From an uncultured Pirellulaceae bacterium (lineage in GTDB: Bacteria > Planctomycetota > Planctomycetia > Pirellulales > Pirellulaceae): DNA of 6,642 nt. Positions 1 through 5,212 of this stretch are shown here, in pieces (within the stretch, counting starts at the first letter, position 1; every line of letters begins with the position of its first letter). The stretch covers positions 1-6,642 of the forward strand of contig CAKQNH010000267.1 of NCBI GenBank assembly GCA_934255105.1, written 5' to 3'. The notes under the pieces are model-generated. The model was given only the letters and a program-made list of their open reading frames with translations, searched no databases and was not told the DNA's origin. The translations under genes were made by a program, and so were the position numbers.

Positions 1-1341
1 ACCCCAAATCATATTTTCCGCAGGCATGCGACTATAGGAGCAGGCATCTACAAACTCCTCCCAGTTGTTAGCTTGATTGATGCGTAGACTCGCCAGATAA
101 GGAGCGTTTCCCAACTCCATCCAGGCGGCGCGCAATGCATAGGCTTTGTGGTGCTCTTTATCTTCAAAAAGCACGGGACCGTGCCGAGTGAATTTGAGCT
201 CGACCACCTCGGGCTTTTCGCCCTTGATCTTGATCTCTTCCCTGATAACGCGCATGTCCTCCCAGCCCGCTAGGTAACGGTATTGGTTCTGGTTCTGTGG
301 GTTCACGTCATAGACGTACAGGTCCTCGTTGTCCTGTCCAAAGATCGTCAAACCCCAACCGCCATGCTCGTTATGCCCGATGGATACTCCTGGCAGCACC
401 GGTTCGCCACCGCCGATCACGTTCCAACCAGGGGCGACTAAGTGAACGAAGTAGCGCAGCGAGGGGACAGCCAAGGCTCGATGCGGATCGTTGACAATAA
501 ATGGCAGTCCAGTTTGCGTCAGTTTGCCGCTTATTACCCAGTTATTCGAACCGATCTGATCGCTTCCATCTCCCGTCGGCAGGAGCGCTGCCTGATGCCC
601 CACTTGCGGCAGACTCGCGACCGATCGTTTGGACTCGGCCTGGATATCTTCCGCCCTAAACTTGACTGGTTGGCGGAATGCATTGTAAAGTCCCAAGATC
701 TCATTGCTCAGCAAACTGCCGTCGAGTTCGACATCCAGTTCCAAAGATGGCTTTCCTGGCCGAAACCAATCCAGCTCCCGAACTTGATCGGAGCCAATTG
801 CGGCCACGGCCATGCCGAGACGCAGTTCGGTGGTAACATTGGACAACAGTCCTTGGTGGCGCGAGATGACATCTGCAGCGGTCCATTTCCCAGGGGTCAA
901 GTTCAGCAACTTAAACTCGATCGGCAACAGCGCCGGATCGCGATTGACCCTATCAACATATGCATTAATGCCATCGACGAACGCCGGGATGATCGTATTT
1001 CCGCGTGGATGATAATGAGCTACTTCTTGTTGCAGATCTTTGCGGAATGAATGCAACCGCGCACCGATATCACGCTGTAGCTCGCGGCGCCCCAAGATTT
1101 CTGCCAACGTGCCAGTCGCTTGTCGTCGCCATATTTCAAATTGAAAAAGTCGGTCTCTCGCCGCGCAATAGCCCTGGGCAAAGAACAGATCGTACTCGTT
1201 CTCCGCGTAGATGTGCGGAACTCCCCAGCGATCCGTCAAAATCTCCACTGGCTGCTGTAAACCTGGAGCCTCCAGAGATTCGTCCGCCGTAGCGAAACAG
1301 GCGACGGTGAGAAGTACGCACAGGGGAAATAGATGCTTCAT
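1..1341 (-). CDS. Penicillin acylase family (peptidase S45) N-terminal nucleophile hydrolase, partial (3' end outside window)
   Basis: Reading leftwards from an ATG at 1341 gives 447 uninterrupted codons that run off the window edge, so the C-terminal half is missing. The family makes a precursor that cuts itself before a serine; that serine then heads the beta subunit and hydrolyses amide bonds of acylated substrates (penicillins, acyl-homoserine lactones or other N-acyl compounds). Seen here: a hydrophobic leader at residues 1-19 ending ATA/DE, typical of Sec export (a lipoprotein site at Cys15 is possible but non-canonical); the family opening motif DRWGVPHIYA at 37-46 and AARDRLFQFE at 60-69; the cleavage/nucleophile motif G264-SNNW with Ser265 as expected nucleophile; NDPHR at 284-288; and GHNEHGGWGLT at 322-332. 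Ser265 is close to its position in the E. coli enzyme. The oxyanion asparagine expected later in the beta chain is beyond the window. There is no clear Shine-Dalgarno site. Family is secure; substrate cannot be told. Confidence 0.95.
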   Translation of the reverse strand, partial: MKHLFPLCVLLTVACFATADESLEAPGLQQPVEILTDRWGVPHIYAENEYDLFFAQGYCAARDRLFQFEIWRRQATGTLAEILGRRELQRDIGARLHSFRKDLQQEVAHYHPRGNTIIPAFVDGINAYVDRVNRDPALLPIEFKLLNLTPGKWTAADVISRHQGLLSNVTTELRLGMAVAAIGSDQVRELDWFRPGKPSLELDVELDGSLLSNEILGLYNAFRQPVKFRAEDIQAESKRSVASLPQVGHQAALLPTGDGSDQIGSNNWVISGKLTQTGLPFIVNDPHRALAVPSLRYFVHLVAPGWNVIGGGEPVLPGVSIGHNEHGGWGLTIFGQDNEDLYVYDVNPQNQNQYRYLAGWEDMRVIREEIKIKGEKPEVVELKFTRHGPVLFEDKEHHKAYALRAAWMELGNAPYLASLRINQANNWEEFVDACSYSRMPAENMIWG

Positions 1342-1389
1342 GGAATCGCGTCGAAAAAGGGTAACCGTTTGGACTATCAAGCAACGGCC

Positions 1390-1398
1390 ATTGTAGCA
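1390..1398 (-). promoter_or_regulatory. Possible extended -10 promoter for the penicillin acylase gene
   Basis: On the minus strand the sequence reads TGC-TACAAT, matching the extended -10 pattern TGnTATAAT with one mismatch. No convincing -35 hexamer stands 17 bases upstream, which is tolerable for an extended -10 promoter. Transcription would start near 1383, giving a leader of about 40 bases before the ATG at 1341. Prediction by eye only. Confidence 0.35.
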
Positions 1399-1434
1399 AC
1401 TCTTCTAGTTGGAATTGGTGTGGGAGATCTTCGA

Positions 1435-1462
1435 GGCTTGAGGCTTGAGACTTGAGACTTGA
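1435..1462. repeat. Heptanucleotide tandem repeat, four copies of GRCTTGA
   Basis: Four head-to-tail 7-bp units lie in the gap between the membrane protein and the acylase gene: two GGCTTGA units (1435-1448) followed by two GACTTGA units (1449-1462), with a partial fifth unit GGC after them. The array is upstream of the putative acylase promoter, about 50-80 bases from the predicted start site. Direct observation; any function (regulatory site or simple slippage repeat) is unknown. Confidence 0.85.
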
Positions 1463-1520
1463 GGCCAAATCGCAACGGAGAAGAGCATGGGCGACAGAGA
1501 GCAGAGCGTGGCTGCCAGTC

Positions 1521-2339
1521 TTAAGTTGAGCGATTAAAGGCATCCGGCGGATGGAGCAGTTCGTCAGTTCGCTGCTCAACACGCTTGGCGATGCGGATCG
1601 TCTGATCCAACTCGGCGCGCAGTCGCCGCAGTTCGTCCGTCTTGCTACCGACCACACGCTGGTGCAGGTGATCTAAAATCGCCTGCAATTGCTGTACAGA
1701 CGCCTCGACTTCCACAATCAGGATCTCTCGTTGTCGCAGTTTCTGACTTGAGTCGCGCGGACCGCCCTGAGCCGCTTGCCAGAGTTGGTAGGTCATATCC
1801 AAGTGTTCCACACAAACGTTGAACACTTGATCGACATGGCGGAGCACATCGCCCGTCAGGACTGAAAACTTTCCACCCTGTATATCTTGTTCCAGCGATC
1901 GGCGAAGCTGCACCAGTGATACCAGTAGCTCCTGAGTTCGACTATCACGGTCGAGACGCAGCTTGGCTTCCAAAGCCGCAAGCTTTCGTTGTTGCTGCGT
2001 AGCGTGCGACTCGAACATTTGTTGAAACTGACCTGCGACCTGTCGCAGTCCAGCTAGACCACGCCAAACAAACCGCCCGAGGCCGTACAACAACGCGATG
2101 AGAGCTAGCACGGCCAGGATGGGGCCAGCGCTCAACACAACGACCGCAATCAACGCAATCGCTCCCAAGACGATCGGGAGCGAAGTATCGATTTTTGAGA
2201 AAGCATCGACAATTGCCTGCTTGCGCAGGCCACGCCATTTGAGCTTATCGAACAAATCGTCCGCATCAAACAGGTCGTCCAGGTCGAGCCAGTCCGCATC
2301 CCATTTAGGGCGTTTCTTTTGCTTCTTGCGACTTCCCAT
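1521..2339 (-). CDS. Hypothetical membrane-hairpin protein with coiled-coil C-terminal region
   Basis: This is a 272-residue protein that I do not recognise. Seen in order: a strongly basic N-terminus (residues 3-12, SRKKQKKRPK); an acidic, tryptophan-bearing stretch with a near-repeat DLDDLFD/DADDLFD at 19-31; two adjacent hydrophobic helices at about 54-71 and 72-88, separated by a short SAGP turn, which look like a membrane hairpin; then about 180 residues rich in Gln, Leu, Glu, Arg and Lys with heptad-like spacing, predicted helical or coiled coil, ending before a TAA stop. The shape suggests an inner-membrane anchored scaffold or tether with its bulk in the cytoplasm, but that is inference. 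Start: I prefer the ATG at 2339, which has AGGAG 13 bases upstream. A GTG at 2363 would add eight residues, but it would place the AGGAG inside the coding region. It is followed on the same strand by the acylase gene after 179 bases, so co-transcription is uncertain. Confidence 0.8.
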   Translation of the reverse strand: MGSRKKQKKRPKWDADWLDLDDLFDADDLFDKLKWRGLRKQAIVDAFSKIDTSLPIVLGAIALIAVVVLSAGPILAVLALIALLYGLGRFVWRGLAGLRQVAGQFQQMFESHATQQQRKLAALEAKLRLDRDSRTQELLVSLVQLRRSLEQDIQGGKFSVLTGDVLRHVDQVFNVCVEHLDMTYQLWQAAQGGPRDSSQKLRQREILIVEVEASVQQLQAILDHLHQRVVGSKTDELRRLRAELDQTIRIAKRVEQRTDELLHPPDAFNRST

Positions 2340-2392
2340 CGATGTGCGGAAACTCCTGAACACTGAGGGTTAGAATGGACGACAATTTCAAT

Positions 2393-2422
2393 AGTGTACT
2401 GCGGTTGATGGCGGGCAATCAA
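2393..2422 (-). promoter_or_regulatory. Weak promoter candidate upstream of the membrane-hairpin gene, overlapping an inverted repeat
   Basis: On the minus strand TTGATT (2417-2422) and TACACT (2393-2398) are separated by 18 bases, each matching four of six sigma70-type consensus positions. A perfect 6-bp inverted repeat, GTTGAT/ATCAAC with an 8-base loop (2404-2423), covers the -35 hexamer and could be an operator or coincidence. It is correctly placed to drive the gene starting at 2339. Confidence 0.25.
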
Positions 2423-2480
2423 CTCGTCAGGCTAAGTTTTACTTTACGACGAATCGATGGCCCAAACGACTCAGTGTTGC

Positions 2481-2555
2481 GACAATCGTAACCTGCCACG
2501 TCCTTGACAATCGTAACCCGTCGCGTCTTCGGCAATCGTAACCCGCCGCGTCAGC
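2481..2555. repeat. Three tandem 25-bp intergenic repeats
   Basis: Three directly adjacent 25-bp units are visible at 2481-2505, 2506-2530 and 2531-2555. Each contains the core CAATCGTAACC followed by a GC-rich part ending in CGTC. Units 1 and 2 agree at 20 of 25 positions, and units 2 and 3 at 21 of 25. There are no spacers, so this is not a CRISPR array. The array fills the gap between the truncated beta-propeller gene and the membrane-hairpin gene. The fact is directly visible; whether it belongs to a dispersed family of planctomycete intergenic repeats is a guess. Confidence 0.9.
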
Positions 2556-2586
2556 AAGGAGGGGGAAACGCCAATCCGTACGTTGC

Positions 2587-3204
2587 TCAGTTGCCGGTGA
2601 TGCAGTAAAGTCTTGAAAGAGTTCGCAGGAGCAGTCTGCCATCAGCGACGCTGGGCGTGGCGATGCACAGTTCATCGAGCGGATTGGTGGCGAGCAATTC
2701 GAATTGGTCGCCGGCTTTGGCGACGTAGGTGTTGCCGTCCTCGCTCAAGCAGAAGATCCTGCCGTTGTACGCCCAGGGTGAAGCGGTGAACGAACCGCCT
2801 TGCGGAAAACGAACTTTGCCGAACATCTCTTCGCCCGTCAAGGCGTTGTGACAAGTCATGAAGCCTTGGTCATAAACCGTATACAAATTGTCCCCATAGA
2901 CGATCTGAGAGGTGTTGTAGGGCGAGCACTTGGGTTGATACCAAGCGATAAATGGGTTGTCTGCGTAGTCGTCTTTGGCTGCGAATTCGCCCGACGCGCC
3001 AGGCCGCAAGGCGAACGTGGGGCGGTGCGCATCGCCTACGTAGCCGGAAGCGATGTAGCACATGCCGTGAGCTATGTCAGTCCAACGAGTTTTTTCGGAT
3101 GCATGATAAATCCTTTTAAATTTCGCAGCGGGGAAAGGATGTGAGACAACCAGAATATTGACGCGGCCTGCAACTTGATGTATCTTCTTTGTATCTACAC
3201 GCAT
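2587..3204 (-). pseudogene. 5'-truncated PQQ-like beta-propeller repeat protein (C-terminal remnant)
   Basis: The open frame encodes 205 residues, but only from about residue 43 (position ~3078) to the end does it look like the C-terminal part of planctomycete PQQ-binding-like beta-propeller proteins, which are usually about 400-450 residues and exported. Blade-like motifs seen include YIASGYVGD, FIAWYQPK, YGDNLYTVYDQGF with TCHNALTGEEMFGK, FTASPWAYNGRIFCLSEDG and CIATPSVADGRLLLRTLSRLYCIT, all in normal order up to the TGA stop at 2587. The first 40 or so residues (VDTKKIHQVAG... onward) do not resemble a propeller blade or a signal peptide. The N-terminal blades and the export signal are absent from the rest of the window. 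The region upstream is occupied by the divergent mazEF promoter and genes. The most likely reading is a decayed gene cut by a deletion or insertion. A short product starting at the internal ATG (3063) is possible but would lack most blades. Confidence 0.7.
3158..3186 (+). promoter_or_regulatory. Likely mazEF promoter
   Basis: TTGACG (3158-3163, five of six -35 matches) and TATCTT (3181-3186, four of six -10 matches) are spaced by exactly 17 bases. Transcription would start near 3193, leaving a leader of about 47 bases before the mazE ATG. Position and spacing fit a sigma70-type promoter for the toxin-antitoxin operon. It overlaps the 5' end of the open frame of the truncated propeller gene on the other strand. 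Confidence 0.5.
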
Positions 3205-3219
3205 ATAGCGACATGCAAA
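3188..3219 (+). promoter_or_regulatory. Possible autoregulatory operator of mazEF (imperfect dyad)
   Basis: TTTGTAT (3188-3194) and ATGCAAA (3213-3219) form inverted arms matching six of seven positions with an 18-base centre, spanning the predicted transcription start. MazE and MazE-MazF complexes are known to repress their own promoters through dyad sites, so the placement is sensible. The sequence match alone is weak. Confidence 0.25.
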
Positions 3220-3239
3220 TAAATATATCAGGTGTCAGA

Positions 3240-3485
3240 ATGGCGACTGTGCAAAAGTGGGGGAATAGTTTGGCGATTCGGATCCCCGCGGGATTGGCGG
3301 GCCAAATTGATTTGACGGATGGAACTAAGGTTGACCTGGCACTGCACGAAGGAGCCTTGGTTATTCGGCCAGCGATCGAAACGAAGTTAAGTCTTCGTGC
3401 TCTTCTAAAGTCCTGCAAGCCATCGCAAGTCCATCGAGAAATTGATTGGGGCGATGACGTTGGAGCTGAGGTTTCGGCACAATGA
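3240..3485 (+). CDS. mazE: MazE-type antitoxin
   Basis: This 81-residue protein is the DNA-binding antitoxin that neutralises MazF and represses the operon. Residues 3-44 form the AbrB/SpoVT-like swapped-hairpin domain, with the hallmark VQKWGNSLAIRIP (4-16), a LTDGTKVDL turn (25-33) and GALVIRP (38-44). The tail (about 48-81) has the toxin-binding signature seen in MazE proteins, including LRALL (52-56), DWG (69-71) and VGAE (74-77). The chosen ATG at 3240 has AGGTG five bases upstream. An upstream in-frame start at 3189 would place the predicted transcription start within the coding region and adds residues foreign to the family. The stop overlaps the mazF start by four bases (ATGA), indicating translational coupling. 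The divergent neighbour is a broken gene, consistent with a mobile or recently placed module. Confidence 0.95.
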   Translation: MATVQKWGNSLAIRIPAGLAGQIDLTDGTKVDLALHEGALVIRPAIETKLSLRALLKSCKPSQVHREIDWGDDVGAEVSAQ

Positions 3486-3844
3486 GCAAAGCCGGCACGG
3501 GACTTTACATTCCAGATCGTGGAGATTTAATTTGGATTAGCCTGCAGCCGACGACTGGACACGAGCAGTCGGGGCGACGCCCGGCGCTGGTGATCAGCCC
3601 GAAGTCCTACAATCGCAAAACTGGATTGTGTGTTCTTTGCCCCGCTACGCGACAGGCCAAGGGATATCCTTTCGAAGTCGACGTGGCCGAGGAAGGGGAA
3701 CCGTCCAGTGTGATCCTATCCGATCATTTGCGAAGTGTAGATTGGAAGGCTAGAAAAGCGGAGCGGATCAAACGCGTCAGTGGCCAAGCACTCACAGCGG
3801 TGATCGCTCGAATCGAGGCTCTTCTCATCGATCCAGATGCATGA
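3482..3844 (+). CDS. mazF: MazF-type endoribonuclease toxin
   Basis: This 120-residue protein is of normal length for the MazF/PemK family, whose dimers cut single-stranded RNA at short specific sequences and halt translation when free of MazE. Motifs seen: RGDLIW (13-18), GHEQSGRRPALVISP (26-40), YNRKTGL (43-49), CPATRQAKGYPFEV (53-66) and VILSDHLRSVDWKAR (about 77-91). Aligned by eye to E. coli MazF with a four-residue offset, Glu28, Arg33 and Thr56 match its Glu24, Arg29 and Thr52, so the active site appears intact. E. coli Asp16 and Asp18 are replaced by Ser20 and Gln22, which may affect RNA recognition. It begins inside the mazE stop (ATGA overlap) and ends at TGA 3844. The closest resemblance is to MazF itself rather than ChpB-like toxins. 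The cleavage sequence cannot be predicted from this reading. Confidence 0.95.
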   Translation: MSKAGTGLYIPDRGDLIWISLQPTTGHEQSGRRPALVISPKSYNRKTGLCVLCPATRQAKGYPFEVDVAEEGEPSSVILSDHLRSVDWKARKAERIKRVSGQALTAVIARIEALLIDPDA

Positions 3845-3903
3845 TTGCATGAGCTATTGAATTCCTATTCTGGCCAAGCGCATGGCGAGGCCCTAGAAGC
3901 TTC

Positions 3904-3921
3904 CCAAGGAACATTCTTTGG
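3904..3921. terminator. Possible hairpin between convergent mazF and DUF1501 genes
   Basis: CCAAGGA and TCTTTGG can pair over seven bases (one G-U pair) around a four-base ACAT loop, in the short gap between the convergent mazF and DUF1501 stops. There is no long U tract on either side, so an intrinsic terminator is only a weak suggestion. Confidence 0.25.
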
Positions 3922-3936
3922 TCTTCGCGACCGATA

Positions 3937-5199
3937 TCAGCCGCTCCTTGGACGCGATTCCGTGAACAGTGGAATAGTGTCGTAGCTGCCACCCAGGATC
4001 GGCTCGGGTTCGACACCTAGCCAATCTTTTAGAATGGTCGCGTAGACACTGCGGAAGTCAACTTGGAAATTGAGGTCTCCGTCATCTAGATCGGTCAGGC
4101 TGGGGTGATCGCCAACGATGCCTGGTTGAACGCGCCCGCCACATACAAACATTGGCCCTGCCGCGCCATGGTCGGTTCCCGCGCTGGCATTCTCGGCCAC
4201 GCGGCGTCCGAATTCGCTGAAGCTGGCCACACAGACTCGTTGAGCATGATCGTGCTGCTGCAAATCGCGCATGAAGGCGGTGACCGCTTCGCTCCATTGT
4301 CGCAGCAGCACCTCGTGCGAAGGCCCTTGCTGCGCATGGGTGTCGAAACCGTCGTGCTGCACATAGTACACACTCGTGGTCAGCCCCGCGTCGATCAACT
4401 GCGCAATGGTGCGCATCTTCCGCCCCAAAGCCGATTCGGGATACGGCACGCTCGCCTCATAACTCTGAGCCGCTTGCGTTACTCGCTGGCTGGCCGCCAA
4501 CGCCGAAGATGTGCTGGACTGCAGGAAATCTAGCAGCGGATCGCTGTTTGCAGTATCGCTAGCGCGCTGGCTGAGATTCGCACTGAGAAACATACGTAGT
4601 TCCTGGCGATCATGGCCGCGCAATTGAAACTCTGCCAAATCGCGAATGGTGGGCACACGCACGCGCTTTGATACCACGGCAAAGGGCTGTTGTTCTGTCC
4701 CTAGGTGCAAGGCGGGAACGTCCCCTCCCGGATCTTGGCTGTGGCTATCAAGCAGGCGGCCCAGCCATCCGTCCTCGCGCAATTCCCCTTTGCGGCGACA
4801 GGTGTGCCAAATGTCCATGGCTTCAAAGTGCGAGCGATTCGGACGCTGGTATCCCACACCCTGCACCACGCTCAATAGCCCTTGCTCAAGCAGATCGCGG
4901 AGCCCACCCATCGCCGGATGGAAGCCTACGTGATCATTGCACTTGAGCACGTCAGCGGTCGCAATAGCCAGCTTGGGGCGCGCCTTTCGATAGTCGTCAT
5001 TGGCATAAGGGATAACTGTGTTGAGCCCATCGTTTCCGCCAGACATTTGCAGCACGACCAAGATGCGTTCGCCCGCCGATGAACCAGCCAGGGCGGCTTG
5101 TGTGAACAGATGAGGCGTAGCACCTCCGATCCCAATGGCTGTGGCACCACCCAACGAACGCTGTAGAAATCGACGCCGGCTGTGAGTGGTTGAGTACAT
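3937..5199 (-). CDS. DUF1501 family protein with Tat signal (alkaline-phosphatase-superfamily-like)
   Basis: This 420-residue protein is complete. It opens with a twin-arginine leader: SRRRFLQ (7-13), a weakly hydrophobic Gly/Ala-rich segment, and a likely cut after QAALA (34-38), so it is probably exported folded. The DUF1501 hallmarks follow: ILVVLQMSGGNDGLNTVIPY (46-65), the NRSHFEAMDIW block, QHDGFDTHAQQ, FSEFGRR (327-333), TDHGAAGPMF (342-351) and VDFRSVYATILKDWLG (380-395). The family is placed with alkaline phosphatase/sulfatase-like folds, and the conserved Asp/His residues could bind metal, but the activity is unknown. The start at ATG 5199 is preferred because it puts the Tat motif at the N-terminus and lies 13 bases after the DUF1800 stop. 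The frame stays open upstream to 5397 but that would overlap DUF1800. A weak AAGG overlaps the upstream stop codon. It is almost certainly co-transcribed with DUF1800. Confidence 0.95.
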   Translation of the reverse strand: MYSTTHSRRRFLQRSLGGATAIGIGGATPHLFTQAALAGSSAGERILVVLQMSGGNDGLNTVIPYANDDYRKARPKLAIATADVLKCNDHVGFHPAMGGLRDLLEQGLLSVVQGVGYQRPNRSHFEAMDIWHTCRRKGELREDGWLGRLLDSHSQDPGGDVPALHLGTEQQPFAVVSKRVRVPTIRDLAEFQLRGHDRQELRMFLSANLSQRASDTANSDPLLDFLQSSTSSALAASQRVTQAAQSYEASVPYPESALGRKMRTIAQLIDAGLTTSVYYVQHDGFDTHAQQGPSHEVLLRQWSEAVTAFMRDLQQHDHAQRVCVASFSEFGRRVAENASAGTDHGAAGPMFVCGGRVQPGIVGDHPSLTDLDDGDLNFQVDFRSVYATILKDWLGVEPEPILGGSYDTIPLFTESRPRSG

Positions 5200-5212
5200 G
5201 GTTCGACGGACC

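Noticed and set aside
442..1050. 202-residue plus-strand open frame
   Set aside because: It lies antisense inside the acylase gene, whose S45 motifs are unmistakable, and shows no family resemblance of its own.
2481..2555. Possible CRISPR array from the regular 25-bp units
   Set aside because: The units are directly adjacent with no spacers and only about 80% identical, and no cas gene is in the window.
2439..2675. 78-residue minus-strand open frame across the 25-bp repeats
   Set aside because: It overlaps the 3' end of the propeller remnant in another frame and its sequence is just translated repeat; no ribosome site and no recognisable domain.
2800..3144. 114-residue plus-strand open frame
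   Set aside because: It is antisense to the propeller remnant, with no domain and no convincing start signal.
3189..3239. Upstream in-frame start for mazE
   Set aside because: The added residues are foreign to MazE, the predicted transcription start falls inside them, and the ATG at 3240 has its own ribosome site.
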